A stretch of DNA of 64,000 bases from the NCBI GenBank assembly GCA_008694505.1, contig VZDJ01007749.1, forward strand, positions 7,473,790 through 7,537,789. The letters are read 5' to 3'. The DNA comes from Cyanoderma ruficeps (Eukaryota; Chordata; Aves; Passeriformes; Timaliidae). Of this stretch, positions 12,678 through 24,700 are shown in pieces (position 1 is the stretch's first letter; the number at the start of each line of letters is the position of its first letter). Position numbers and translations under genes: made by a program. The notes under the pieces were generated by a model. That model saw only the letters and a list, made by a program, of their open reading frames with translations, searched no databases and was not told where the DNA came from.

Positions 12678-15399
12678 CCCAGTCCTCATACTCACCTGAA
12701 TTCTGAATATTGTGCACAAAGATGTGTCAGTCTCCTTTTACAGATACCTATGCACATGTGTTTATTTACATGCCAGTCCATGGTATTTCTTCTATGCCAC
12801 TTCATTGTCTGTGTATACACACCGACACACAGAATAAGTGTTTTTTCATAACAGCATAAAGCCCTTAAATTCAATTTTCAGTTGCCTAAACAATTTCAAA
12901 ACTTGCTTAGTGAAATTCTTTAAAATTCATGTGAAATTCATTAAATTGTTACAGCTGGGAAAATAAGCAAAAAGCAAAGCAGAAATGAAAAAGCCCAAAG
13001 GTGTAATATTTCATTTTCATATTTGGGAGAACATATTTCTTCTGAAACATTTAATTTGAAAGTATTTTTATAAAAAGGAATTAAACACCCTCCCCCCCCA
13101 AAAGAATCAAATTCAATGTCAGATAAAAGAACCAGTGTGCCCTACCATAATGCTAGGACAAGGCTCTGTTAACCATTCTGTTTTCCCACGTGAATATTTG
13201 CTTTTCAGCAAAAGGCACAGACACAGATATCACAGTGGACAACAGCCTACTTCAGTTCCCAAATTAAAAAAGCTAAACTTCCCTGTGCAAAGCTCCTTTA
13301 AACCTCTTTTGTCTATCATGCCAGTACAGTCTGCTTCCTTCTGACCCAGAATGACAGGAGCATCTGCAGGAGAAGGAAAGACATACGTCTGCCTGCCACC
13401 GTGCACCCACAGCCTGGCAGGAGACAGCAACACACATTCCAGGCCTGTGGCTTCCATTTTCATTTCAACTCTTCCAAGAATTCTCCACTGCAGAAAAGCA
13501 ACAGGACTTAAGCAGATTTTATTTATTTTGGCAGTTGTCTACATAAGACTAATAGGGTTTTTTAAAACGTTTATATTTTCAAGGGTACAATGTGTCACCA
13601 AAGTTTTTACATACCTGGTAATCATACTCTAAATATGCTCTAGGTTGTGTCAGTTATTTTTTTTTCTTTTGTTGATGAAATATAGGGTTTTTCATGCACT
13701 AGGACAGATTTTTGAGAATGATTTGAAAACCTACCACAATGTCAACTTTACATTTAAATTTCCAAATTCTCCCTATTCTTAAGAAGTTATTGTACTATTA
13801 TATGTAATATCTATAATATCTCAGAGTGGAAAAATTGAGTAAAGGATTTTAATTTTAGTTTTTCCCACTTTCTCACCAAAATATGTGGGTTTTTTCACTA
13901 TGAATTTAACTAAAATAAAAGAAAGGTCATCTCCCTGAGACCACTGAAATATTACTCTTGCAATATTTTAGCACTTTGTGTATGCTTTGAGTTTAATTTG
14001 CATGTGAGAAATTATTAAATAAAGAGGGAAACAATAGATTATTATCTGTCAATCCATATTTTGTCAAGAAAACTGACTGTTCAGCACTGAGTAAAGCTCA
14101 AGTTGTTTCATCATATTACTAGTCTGCATTGCGTAATTGTAAATCGATTAACATAATAAAAACAATTGATAGATTTTAAATAAAATGCCAATTTCATGAC
14201 TAGATGTTGAATGGTAATTCAGACACCAGGAAGCAGATAGTGAATCTGGAACTTTGATTGATGCCTTCTCAGTCTGTATTTCATGAAAGCCTCAAAATAC
14301 CTTAAACTTCCCTAAAACTAGATGCCAGTTCTTCTGTTCGAACTGATTTCAAGGGGTTGTTCATATATTTACTATAAAAAAATAGCCATTGCAATTTTTG
14401 CTAAGTGTTTTTAGAATATGACTTGCCCTCTTAGTTTCACACTCTTAAAACCTGTTAAACATAAAGCATAATTCCAAGCAATACTTCTCAGAAATCTCAC
14501 ATTGCCTATCAAGTGCCCGTACTGCTCCCATCTCTGTCACCCGTGCTTCTGAGTTTGCTGGCATGTAAAATCACAACATTACAATTATTGCAATATTACA
14601 GGTCTGAATAAGCTGAAGTACTGGACACACTGGTAGATTACTTCTTCTGTGTCATTCCTTTTCTTTATTTTCTCTCCAGGGTACACAGTTGGAGAGTACA
14701 AATATCCTTTATTATCTCCTCCACTTTTTTATTTGCTTCTCTTCAACTGACTATATGTCAGACTTCCACTTTTGCATTACATTCCCACTTAAATTTATTC
14801 AGCTTCACATGGAAAAGAAAACTCCCAGAAATTCTTAAATAAGCTGCCAAGCAAACAGCTGTTAATCATTTAGCATAATTATAAAATGTACAGGACTATA
14901 TACGGCAGGTTGTCCTAAATGTAGCTATTGTCACCATCAAGGCTTCTCCTTGGTACAGGAAGGGTCTTCCCCACTTCCAAGGATGAGAAACTGGAGTGTT
15001 CAAGTATATACACTTTTCAAAGGGACAAACCTTGTGTTCTTCAAAGGTGTTCTTGAGCTCAAAGAACATCCAGAATCCAATCTACTTACTTATAAGAATA
15101 TCAACCAACCCATTAGCAAAACTGTACCTCTGAATTTTATAGGTGTATGTCAGATTCTTTGATAAACCCTGGGTAAAATAAAGCTAATGTTTATTGTTAA
15201 CAAGTTAGGAATACTTCAATATTTCTTTTCATCTATGTTTATTATCTGGCTAAATTAAAGATAGATACATTATTAGGAGATAGTTCTAATAATTGTTTTC
15301 TGAAAATGGAAAGAGAAAAGTTTCAGGGTAATACAATGGATCTATTAATAAACTGCTCCATGAGGTAAAAAAATTACCATATTAACAAACCTTATGAAT
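12678..15399. other. Intergenic sequence, no gene recognised
   Basis: The stretch is AT-rich. The longest frame is 93 codons (13351-13632, plus), without resemblance to any protein. The area at 14040-14220 has several homeodomain-type cores and one retained CpG in AAATCGATTAAC, which might be regulatory. No named repeat is seen. Confidence 0.55.
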
Positions 15400-15470
15400 G
15401 CTGGTCTTGGATATGAATCTGCTACTCTGTGGCCTTACATCAAATCACTGAACCTATCATGATTTACAAA
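15400..15470 (+). mobile_element. Possible MIR SINE core fragment
   Basis: The phrase CTGCTACTCTGTGGCCTTAC, followed by TCAAATCACTGAACC, follows the MIR core pattern (ctgccactctgtgaccttgggcaagtcacttaacc). It is diverged and short, so the call is tentative. Confidence 0.4.
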
Positions 15471-15697
15471 TTCTGTTTACACCAAGAAATAGTGTCATCT
15501 CTACTTTAAAAATAATTTAATCAGCCTGGTATAATGTACCACATGGATGTTAGTATATTATTTTTCAAGTGACTTTTATGACAATGTAACCTCTTCCAAA
15601 CCATAATCAGATTCTGAAGAGATTTTTGTATTAGTTTTATTAAGGAGGTTCAATTAACTCTGTCAGTTTAAATAATACACATCTATCTGTAAATCAA

Positions 15698-15785
15698 CCC
15701 TCAGTTTTATGTTCAAAAAGAGGGGATGATAATACTTACTTCCCATATTCTTGTGTGGAATAACATTTTACTTGTTAGCACCAAG
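15698..15785 (+). mobile_element. MIR SINE 3' fragment
   Basis: CCTCAGTTTTATGTTC, then GGGGATGATAATACTTACTT and a TTGTGTGGAATAA-like stretch, follow the MIR 3' half (cctcagtttcc...aatggggataataatacttacc...gttgtgaggattaa). It could belong with the core fragment about 230 bp upstream if that element was split. Confidence 0.6.
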
Positions 15786-16674
15786 AAAAACACATCCAGA
15801 AAGAATTCAGCCTATTTTACTGCAAGTCTCCAACAAGGCAATCAACACAAACCAATCAAAATTTCACTGGAGGTAAAAGATAGAATCCTGTCTGCTATGT
15901 GAATGTGAGTGGGGATGGATGAAAATTCACAAGGATGAAGAGCAAAGATTGTCATGTGAAGGGAATTGGCATGAGCAAAGTCTAGGAAGCTTTTCCCTGT
16001 CTTTGTGCAATGACACAGAATTAGAAATAGTACAATAACTTCATTAAAAATTAATATTTTTGCTTCTTTCCAAAACTTAACAACAGAAAAAATTACCTCA
16101 TGCTACGATGTCCCACAGACATTTTGATGAAGTTTCTCCTTGAGAGTGAAGAGCTTTTGATAAAAGGCAAAGGACAGACAGTGACTGCAGTAAGCACACT
16201 GGTAGAAATTCAACATTTGTCCCTAGACAGCACTTCAAAATTCTTGAATACTTGAGCAAAATCTCTCTTTTGCTGCTCCTTTTGTACTGATTTTTTCCCT
16301 CTTCTTCTTTTCAAAGTACTGGCTCCCAACCAACACTCCAATCTAAAACAACCCAACTCACAACTGAAGCCATCTTCATCAGTAGCTTATATTTATTAAA
16401 ATTAGTGTATTTTAGAGAATTGCACTGGATTACTTGGAGGTGCTACCTAACCTGTACACTTTGGCATAAAAACGTTTCATGCTATGTAATCTTTCTCCAA
16501 AACCCTTCCCATTTACAGAGTAATGGGTCATGTTCAGAAGGAGCCCAGATAACCCTAAGGGAGAATTTATTTAAATTTGTCATTAATTTTCTTCAGCACA
16601 TGCATTGGAAAGAGTTAAACCTAGAACTAGGTATATATCTGAGGTCCAAGAACCAACTGTGCATTATAGAATTC
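15786..16674. other. Intergenic sequence, no gene recognised
   Basis: Nothing beyond ordinary AT-rich sequence. The 111-codon frame that starts at 16405 runs into the MIR fragment, which argues against it being a gene. Confidence 0.6.
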
Positions 16675-16795
16675 CTGTATGACTTTTGCAGGTCATTTCA
16701 TGTCTGTGCGATAGGTTCCCCAACTGCAAAATGGGAATAATTCTACTTGCTTTTTGTTGTAGTCTGTAAGGATGAAAAATATTGCATAAGACCTG
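16675..16795 (+). mobile_element. MIR SINE fragment
   Basis: The run CTGTATGACTTTTGCAGGTC ... TTCATGTCTGTGCGATAG, then CCCCAACTGCAAAATGGGAA and TTGTTGTAGTCTGTAAGGAT, follows the MIR consensus closely. In that consensus the order is ctgtgtgacctt, ctctgtgcctcag, cccatctgtaaaatggg, ttgttgtgaggat. MIRs are ancient amniote SINEs that no longer move. Confidence 0.75.
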
Positions 16796-16899
16796 AAATA
16801 TTCTTAAAAGTGACAAAGAATGTATCTAAAAGAAAAGGCATCTGCTTGATCCTCCTTAGCTTATTTTGAGTGGTTTCAACCCACTGGAGTTATTTTGGC

Positions 16900-17260
16900 A
16901 TTTTTACAGAGTTATTGCTGATTTATCACATCATAAGCAGTCAGAGTCATGCTCACTGGATGTGTGTTGATGTAATTAACAGCCTGCAAGAAAGCCAGAC
17001 TTGCAAAGCTCAGGCTCACCAGGATGTAAAGATATGCCCATTTTAGCATAGTAGGGAAAAATAGAAAAGAAAAAATTATGTTTGATGATGTAACATCAGC
17101 ACAAATTAGATTAATTCCTGGGGAATATATTTTGGATAAAGATCAAATAAATCCCTTTGGATGGAAAACTTGAAATAAAGCTCTGCTGAACATCATTAAT
17201 GGAACACCTTCTCTCTGCACTGATTAAGCTCATTGACCACGAGCAAGAAGGTTGCCCAGC
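16900..17260. promoter_or_regulatory. Possible conserved non-coding element
   Basis: AT-rich sequence with many compact motifs: TGATGTAATTAAC, the inverted repeat TGATG-TAA-CATCA (about 17085), GATTAATTCC, CATCATTAATGG and CTGATTAAGCTC. No repeat signature or coding frame is present. It is the first of three closely spaced blocks that run to about 18300. Confidence 0.38.
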
Positions 17261-17389
17261 AAGCTAGTTCTCTTCTTTTTTTTATTTCAAGCATGTCTTG
17301 TTTGAAAGGGATAATTGTGCCCAGCAGATCTTGTTTCTAGTGCTTCTTATATATAGTGAAATACAGTAATTTAACAGCTTGCTAGGGGA

Positions 17390-17760
17390 ACAAGAATTTG
17401 TTCCAGTTCCTGATTTAAATGTTTATGCTAATTGCTATTTATTGGCTCAGATGCAAATGATAGGTTGGCCAAAGTGAAATTTTATGACGAGCAAACTCCC
17501 CCCTTTTGTGCAAATTGAAAAAGTGAAACAAGAAGAGGATGAAATGAGCCGAAGATGGTCCTAATGGCTGCTTTTTAATGGGGAAGATAAAATTAAGACT
17601 GATTTACGTGGCCAACTCCCCTGTTTTCTCTTATCAGCTCATTTGGCAGGAAAAATGGAAAAGTAATTGTTCCTCTTTCAATGTGGGCCTCAAACCATTA
17701 TTTATTGGCTGAAATTAATCGCTGTTTATCCTTCATTCACGTGGAAACCGCTCTATCAGC
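17390..17760. promoter_or_regulatory. Likely conserved non-coding element / enhancer
   Basis: This block contains a perfect POU octamer ATGCAAAT (17451-17458) and POU/homeodomain-like GTTTATGCTAATTGC just upstream. TTTATTGGC-type motifs recur (17438 and 17702), and GAAATTAATCGC and retained CpGs (ATGACGAG, TTTACGTGGC, TTCACGTGGAAACCGC) are also present. No repeat signature or coding frame is visible. The density of intact factor sites is among the highest in the window. The enhancer role is inferred from this. Confidence 0.45.
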
Positions 17761-18049
17761 ATTATGAACCCCAGCAACTCAACTAGTCCCTTGCAATTTA
17801 GCCAAGAGCAAGCACAGATCCTGATGAGCCGTGCCTTAATTTTCTGGGCTGTGGGAGTTAATGAAGACTCCTTTCTTAGGTGGACATATTTGTATTTCTA
17901 CGACATTAATAACAAAGGTCTGCACTTTCTTTACTGCAGCATGTAAACTTTTTTTTTTTTTAGTAGAGAAAAAAATAATAGAGTGTTCATAAAGCTGGAC
18001 AGGGTTGAAAGAGAAGACAGGGAGAAGACAGACATTTCCTTGTACAGGA

Positions 18050-18300
18050 AAGCTCTTTGGGAATGGAATAATGTAATATGCAACTCTTTGATCCCCTGTT
18101 ATGGAGTGTGTAATGTGGTTGTAATGCTTTGCCGTTGATCAGTGCTTTTATTTAGTCTTTCCTCCTTATGTTTTATCTTTGTTCCATCCACCTTCCCGCC
18201 TGGTAAGTTCACTGTACCGGCTGCCCGTGCATTTAATGCCAAAAGGGAACTATGCAGCTGGGACAGCTACAGCTGCATCTTATCTAATTCTGCCTAAGGG
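18050..18300. promoter_or_regulatory. Possible enhancer with paired E-boxes and GATA site
   Basis: Retained CpGs (GCCGTTGATC, TTCCCGCC, TACCGGCTGCCCGTGC) lie next to a symmetrical E-box pair at 18252-18278 and a GATA-type TTATCT (18280-18285). No repeat signature is present. A GGTAAGT donor-like motif near 18201 has no convincing acceptor partner. It continues the cluster that begins at 16900. Confidence 0.4.
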
Positions 18301-19044
18301 GGCCAACTGGTGCTGCCAACAAGCATTTCAGGCAGAAGTCCTTTCCTGATTCTCTTCTTGAGATGGTGCAAAGCATCACCCCATTCTCCATTCCACATAG
18401 CCAGGAGGAGAGTCAAAATGCTTGCCTCTCCTTTGCTGCTTTTTTTTTTCCCCAGCCCCAGAATGCCTTTGGAAAGGAGATGCCCTGTTTCAGCTGCTGA
18501 CATCAAAATACCAGCAACAAGCAAATACAGGTTACATTGTTGTAGAATAAAAAAAGGGTTATTAAGCAGACACATGGGAGTTGTCCTGCTGGCTGAAGCC
18601 TAAGGTGTGTCTGGTCTATTGCTGTGTCCATGACAGCGGAGAGGAAAAATAAGAAGGTGTGAAGTGGTCTTGTTTGTTGCTTTCAACTAAGGGCCAAGTT
18701 GATTTCTAATTGTTCAAGATGGGCTGAAACCCTGAGGCACAAGTTTTAAGGGATTTAAGACCAGCAAAAGCAGCAGTGTATAAGAAATATCCTTCACTGA
18801 AGATTGCTTCTGAAGATGACTGTACAGGGGCACACACACAGTTAAATATGCTGGTGTTCAAAGGCTATCCTAATCCTCCCCTTCACAGGACCTAAGAATG
18901 AAGTAAAATTGAGTAAATTTTAAGTAAAGCGATGTGTGCTGCAATTTAGGCTTTAGCAATCTGTTTTACAATAAGATACACTCATGTTGTCTTTCTTCAT
19001 TAATGTTATGAAGGAGATCACTGGACACACTCATATTTGCCTCT
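18301..19044. other. Intergenic sequence, no gene recognised
   Basis: Overlapping frames of 93-97 codons on both strands at 18294-18603 exclude each other and resemble no family. The remainder holds no recognisable element. Confidence 0.55.
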
Positions 19045-19117
19045 GGCCTGATCTAAAATTACACTGAAAGTCAATAGACATTTTTCTACTGATTTACCTA
19101 GGTTTTGGACCTGCTCC
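19045..19117. mobile_element. Palindromic MITE-like relic
   Basis: The segment begins GGCCTGATCTAAAATTACAC and ends TTTTGGACCTGCTCC, with ACTGAAAGTCAATAG and TACTGATTTACC in the centre. The two halves are diverged reverse complements around a core that in related copies reads CATTGAAGTCAATGG. It is one of several similar relics in this window. I interpret them as old non-autonomous DNA transposons. Confidence 0.5.
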
Positions 19118-19474
19118 AAGATCTGTACATCACCATTTTAGAAAGGGCAGAGGCAGTGAATTTGTCTCAGGTTTGTAAACCCAGTAATGAGTTTCCAGAT
19201 GTGACTTATGTCCACCTCACTTCTTAGAGAGAGGGCAGAAATCTGTGTGAGGAAGGAGTGTGAGACTCTGATATTGGTATCAAAAGCAATAAAAATCTTT
19301 TAGTTAACAATTTACAGATGAACTTTTATTCCTTCATCACTATATGATTAGAAACCTTAAGAGAATACCAGCTTAACTTTCCAGTTAAAAAAGGAAATGT
19401 AAATAAATTATGTATGATGCTGTTGTGCACCACAATGACACAGACTCCTACTTCAGAAGGCTGAAAATGACTCT

Positions 19475-19480
19475 TTTATT
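19475..19480 (-). terminator. Polyadenylation signal of the LTR
   Basis: AATAAA on the minus strand, 19 bp beyond the TATA box end. That spacing implies a very short R region. Confidence 0.55.
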
Positions 19481-19498
19481 TTTGGCATGTGTCTCCCT

Positions 19499-19505
19499 TT
19501 TTATA
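19499..19505 (-). promoter_or_regulatory. TATA box of the LTR
   Basis: A perfect TATAAAA on the minus strand. CCAAT-type boxes lie upstream and a polyadenylation signal lies shortly downstream, as expected for an LTR. Confidence 0.55.
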
Positions 19506-19814
19506 CTATTCTACACAGACCAATTTGATTGGTGAAACAAAGACAAACCTCTTCAATCACATTGGTCAGACCAGAGGGACATCAAGAAGTCCCTCCTAGG
19601 AAAAGGAATGTAAACAAAGTTACAGTTAAAAAAAAACATGTGTCTTGTTTACAGAAAATTCCCAGGGAAAAGAATTTCAGAAAACCAAAAGATCTCAGGC
19701 ATGAACCAGGGCTACATTATGTATAAAACAGAGAAGAAAGGGGTTCCCATGTTTTTGAGTGAAATTACCTGTGCACAGAGCCCCACACGGGCTAAGAATA
19801 TTGATTCTGCAACA

Positions 19815-20200
19815 GTTTAAACAAAGGCAAAATGTTCATGCAAACTCTGGAGTAGAAGGGAAATAGTATTTATGTTAATAAATTCCTAAGTCTACATCAC
19901 ACTTCCTAAGCCTGGTATTCCCTTCTGGGGACCAGACATCTTCTGGGCCTCAGTTATTTGCTCAAGACCCAGTTGTCCTGGTTCAGTTTTCATCCTTATG
20001 GCTGGGATAGCTTCCTTAGTATGAAGAGTAGCAGGGCAAGGCTATCTGTCCTCCATCAGTGATCTCTTGGCACAAGTTTTACAGGCAGCACCAGCACGGT
20101 TGGTTTTGATCAAAGACAAAAGAGGTGGATGAGAGGCCGTCATTTTGTCTCCTGAGGTAAACTACAAAATGTTACTGCCAATCACAGAGGATGGTGTTTA
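19815..20200. other. Possibly decayed ERV/LTR sequence
   Basis: The stretch next to the LTR contains TTGTCCTGGTTCAG and GGCTGGGATAG (about 19974-20010). These recall the start of a common avian ERVL-type LTR (tgtcctggtttcagctgggatag), but with an insertion between them. The rest does not align by eye. It may be a second, much older LTR into or beside which the LTR at 19421 inserted. Confidence 0.3.
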
Positions 20201-20333
20201 GTTACACGTTCACATGCACCAAGAGAAGAAAATAAGAGTTCAAAAATGTAATTTTGGAAATGCTCCACTTGGGTGCTGCACTGTCACTGGCACAAATAAG
20301 AAGGGCTTTACATTTTGCTGCTTATCTAAACAA

Positions 20334-20400
20334 TGGCCTCGATCCTGCTTCTGGTTACTTCAGTGGGAGTTTTGCCGTAAATTTGACCATGGTTCTGTGC
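20334..20400. mobile_element. Palindromic MITE-like relic (one arm clear)
   Basis: TGGCCTCGATCCTGCTTCTG is followed by TTACTTCAGTGGGAGTTTTG. This is the left arm and centre of the same palindromic family seen elsewhere in the window (ggcctgatcctgct...cttcaatgggagttttgcc). The right arm has decayed. Confidence 0.5.
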
Positions 20401-21678
20401 ATTAGAACACACCAGTTTCTTCTCTATTTAGAGACAAGTCTGACTTCTGGGTCTAAATTGTTATTATACTTTCATCCAAATGTCTGAAATTGATTGCCAG
20501 AATAGGGGCACATATTCTTGCACATAAAAGCTCCATTCAAAGTCTTGAATTTCAGAGTTATTGACCATGCAGTAAGAGCCAATACATGCAATGAGTGTAC
20601 TCAGCTCATACCTTCTGCCTCAAGTGCAGGTTTGCGTGTCTTTTGTCACCAGCAAATTGAGTTAAAGCATCTGATATTGAAAGATATACCTACACCTAGA
20701 ATTCAACTCCACTTTTTGAAGCTAAGTCAGAAGATCATCATGGCACAAAGCAGTGTATTTCCAGCAATGAATTCTTGCATAATTAATGCATCCCAGTTGT
20801 CTTTTTTAAAAGCGTAAGTATTTATTTTTACTTTTCAGAAGTGTTGCTTGTTTGTTTTGTGCTGTCAGGGAGTACAGCATGCTTGGAGAATTTCAGTGGA
20901 AAGGAAAAGCTGATCTTTCACTGTCCAGTAGACTTAAGACCAGCCATCAATGCCAGCGTGAGCTCTTGTCTGCTAATAATCATTCTTGCCATTGCAGTAA
21001 TGTGCTTCCTTACTCTGTCACCCAAAGTCCTATGGCTTTAAGACAAAAGACATGGCAAACAACAGATCTGTTTAACTTTACTTTGACTTTGCCAGTTTTT
21101 CATCTATGTCATTAAATTCAACAAAGTTGAAGGTAACAGAGGACCCAGAACTTTTTCAGTGGTAAAAAGATTTTTTAATACTATTTTTATGATTGAAATG
21201 TTAAAATGATATGATTGTTCCTATCCATTTAAGATTATTCTCATTAGTTTTCATAATTTTTAGAGTCCACTTAAGTAATTTATGGTTGAGCATTTAATGC
21301 AGATGTAACAATAATTGAATCCTCTTTGGCCTTGCTGACCATAGTACTTTCCACCTAAATGTCATAATTGATACTGAATACACTCAGATGTCACAGCTGC
21401 GAGGTGCAAGAGCCTCGAAGGCATCTGGTACTGTGTTCCATTTTATTTTGTTTATACTCTACAGAGGTGATAAGTATTTAGGGAATCCAACTTGATTATA
21501 CAAAAAAGTTGTGTGGAGGAGCTTACACCAAAATATATCCTCAGCAGAAAAAGGTCTTTTAAGGACAATGTAGAATATTCACATGGCAATCTACCTGGGG
21601 ACAGGAAAGCACTGCTACGTCTCCAGTGGCTGTCTGTTATTGATGGTTTCAACAGGAGCTCTGCTTTAGATTGCTGAA
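20401..21678. other. Intergenic sequence, no gene recognised
   Basis: A 99-codon frame (20518-20817, plus) resembles no protein and crosses ordinary sequence. No named repeat is seen. Confidence 0.55.
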
Positions 21679-21709
21679 ATATATATATATTTATATATAA
21701 TCTATATAT
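21679..21709. repeat. (TA)n microsatellite
   Basis: A nearly pure run of TA dinucleotides with two interruptions. It overlaps a meaningless 88-codon minus-strand frame. Confidence 0.9.
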
Positions 21710-24700
21710 GTTAATCACCCATATGTGTTTAGCTCAAAGTGTTTACACCATTTGGGATATACTTTCATTCTCTGAAGGGGGTTTAAGATATGGACACTCA
21801 GAGAAATTTATCATAGCCTAGGGCCAGAGCAACCAAATAAATCTTAAAAGGGAATGACTGTAGTCTCCCAGCAGAAATCAACATTTCTGTATCTCAGATC
21901 TGGGAAATTCCCCAGGCTCTGTTTTACTGTTGAAGTGGATCCAAATTCCAAGTAACATTTCTGGCTCCCTTTGGAATCTGGTGCTGATTCTCTGTTGCTT
22001 CACACCTTGTGCTATCACCCAACCTGTACAAAATGAGTGCAAACATCACAGGCCCCAGTTTAACATTAACTTCACTTCAGATATTTCAGTTTATACCACC
22101 AGAGATAGTGGCTCTTCTTCTGATTTGTCAGTTTTTTAATCTCACTTTGCACTGGAGAAATATTTGTACAGTCCACAATAATAGGAAAAAATAGTACTTC
22201 AGATGTATTTGATGGTCAAATAATTTCATTTCAGTTCACCACCCATCAAAACAAGTGCAATAATATTTTCCTCACAGGAGTCTTGAGGAAAGCCTTGCCT
22301 TTCAGCTCAATCTCTAACTCATTTGAGAATAACAAACTATCTTGTCTTTGCTAGGATTTGTCAACTGTTTATCCCAAGATAAACCCACTTTCTTCCATTA
22401 ACATGGCAAGGGAGAAAGACAAGTGATTACATTCCACATGTCTCTACCATCCTGGTTTCTGCAGGCAGAGCTGCCCTAATTCATAAAGCTGAAGCTCTAC
22501 TTCTGAAGAGATAAGGGAGGGACAAAGTAGAAAACAGTTTAAATACTTTGAGGATTTTTTTCTTCTGTGAGGTATTGAGGAGTGCCAGGATCAGCTATCC
22601 ATTCATTTTGGCTGATTGCTTGTGAATTGGCATCTGAGAAAAGCTTTCAGCAAATGTCTTGCATGCTGTGATATCCTTGTGAGAGTCATAGAGCTCAGCC
22701 AGCATTTTCAGAGGACTGGACAAAGCTGTGGGGTGGACACCCTCATACACCACCTCTCACTGGCCCAGGGCTAGAACCATTTCTGACCTATTCAAGCACA
22801 GTGTTGACCTGCCTAGCTTCATTGGCCTGGTTTTTTAGGGAAGGACCTTCAGATAGCCTTTCTGAAAGATGACTTTCGTCACCTCAGAGTGGTGATCCCA
22901 GCCTCCAGGACAGCAGGCACAGTCAAGATCTGTCTTGCCATGCTGCTCTGTGATTCTGTACTGCTTCACTATGCTCTTCTTTATGATCATGTCTATTCCA
23001 GTGCTGGATGAAAAAAGATCTCAACATTTTTACCATTCATATACATCCTTTGTAACCAAAGCAATCAAGACCTGTGGTAGATATTGTGCTCTGGACCATG
23101 GCATTCGCTGGAGATTATCTGATTTAGATGAATTTAAATTAAGGCTCTTCTCCTCAAGCATAAACACAGTCTCCTGCCTCTTTGGGAACAGAAAAGGGGG
23201 CAGGACAAGAACAGGAATGATAACATCAGTCATTCTGAAAGTTAAACTGCGGGTTGTTAGGTAAAAATGACCAAGACTCTCCCAAATAATTTACTCCATT
23301 GTGAATCAAATTAGTGACTCCATAGCCTAGCTGCACATTTGAAATGAAATGAAATTTATTTTGAACAGGTATCCGATTGCTGCACACGGTGTCATCTTAT
23401 TCTGCTATGATGTAAAACCCTGTTACAGAACTTGCCCAGTACAGCCCATGAGCCTGTGGATCTCTGCTGTAACCTTCCTTCCAGCCCAAGGAGTCCTACT
23501 TGATTCAGCCATTCCTATTGCAAAACACACAACAAACCTTGTCCAGCCCTGTTACTGTCCTTTGTATGTTTTTGGCCTTTAAGAGCCTATTTTTCAGTGC
23601 AATGGGACTAGAAATTCATCCAATATACAGGATGAATGAACAACAAGTTTTCAGACTAGGAACATTAATTGCACCACATAAAGGTTAGCAATTGTTCCCA
23701 CAGCTCCAAGATTAGTAGCTTCCAAAAACCTAAAATGATACTGCTGCTTTTTTTTTGCCTTTGACAGTGAGCTTTTGTGCCTAATCAGAATTTCTCAGAT
23801 CCAAGGGAATCTCTTGCCAGCCTACATTTCTCTCCATTAAGACCTCTATGTATGAAACAAAAACCACAATCAAACTGGCAGTTGACAGATTGGCCAGTTT
23901 ATCACTTCATCACAGCATGATTATGTATGCCAGTAAGAAAATGGTTCCAATGAAGCAATTTATGATTTCAAAATCATATAAAAAACACGTAGTCATGTAT
24001 CAATAATCCTAGAGGTTCTGTCAAGAAATATAATGATAATAAATTACTTTATGATGGTACATAATCTGATGTTCACACAGACATTGGAAGATTTACACTA
24101 AAATTATGAAACAGCTGATTTCAGTTGAAGGCTGAAAAGAGAGAGGATCTGAGAAGTCTTGGTCCAGATTGGCATGTCCTTTACATTCAGCATTTTACAC
24201 AGATTTGCCACTTTAGCCAGGGGCAATTTCTTTGGTGAGGAAATCATGTGCACTCTGTTGGGTAAGGAAATAGATACTACTTTTTGAATCAGCACTGTGG
24301 ATTTAGCTTCTTCTAAGAATTCTAAAATGTGAATTGGTCATAAACTGTCAGTGCTATTTAGAATAAATCTGCTTAAATCAAACAAAGTGTGTTTGGGATG
24401 ACGTGTAAAACTTTCAATATTTACTGTAGGTATGGAGGATCAGAATGAAGAACTAATGCACCCATCAGTGTATCGTGGTATTAAGATAGAAGAGAGCCAA
24501 ACAAAGGGTTTTGAAGGCAGGAAGAACTTGCATTGACATGCAAATTTATGTCAGTCTTATGTACTGAAGCCAGCAGCCAAACAGTTTGTTTAAAAAATGA
24601 GCCATAAAGACTGACACTGTCAGTGGACACCGAGACAGGATTTATGGTGCCCAACAGACACTGCCTTGGAAGATGATTCAGGAAAACCTGCTTGATTACT

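Larger units (their letters stand above)
19421..19814 (-). mobile_element. Probable solo LTR of an endogenous retrovirus
   Basis: The ends are TGTTGTGCACC (left) and TTCTGCAACA (right), giving TG...CA termini with matching TGTTG terminal inverted repeats. On the minus strand a perfect TATAAAA (19499-19505) is followed about 20-30 bp later by AATAAA (19475-19480), the layout of an LTR promoter and poly(A) signal. Two CCAAT/ATTGG boxes lie near 19520-19532. The family differs from the LTR at 6836. No clear target-site duplication is visible, so one end may be rearranged. CpGs are nearly gone, which suggests an older insertion. Confidence 0.7.

Noticed and set aside
20806..20838. Tiny 'intron' with GTAAGT...TTTTCAG
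   Set aside because: The donor and acceptor are under 30 bp apart, far below the minimum size for a vertebrate intron.
22681..22965. Possible second CR1 3' end
   Set aside because: Only the final GCTCTGTGATTCTGT looks like a CR1 tail. The preceding 250 bp lack the GGTTGGAAAAGAC-type hallmarks.
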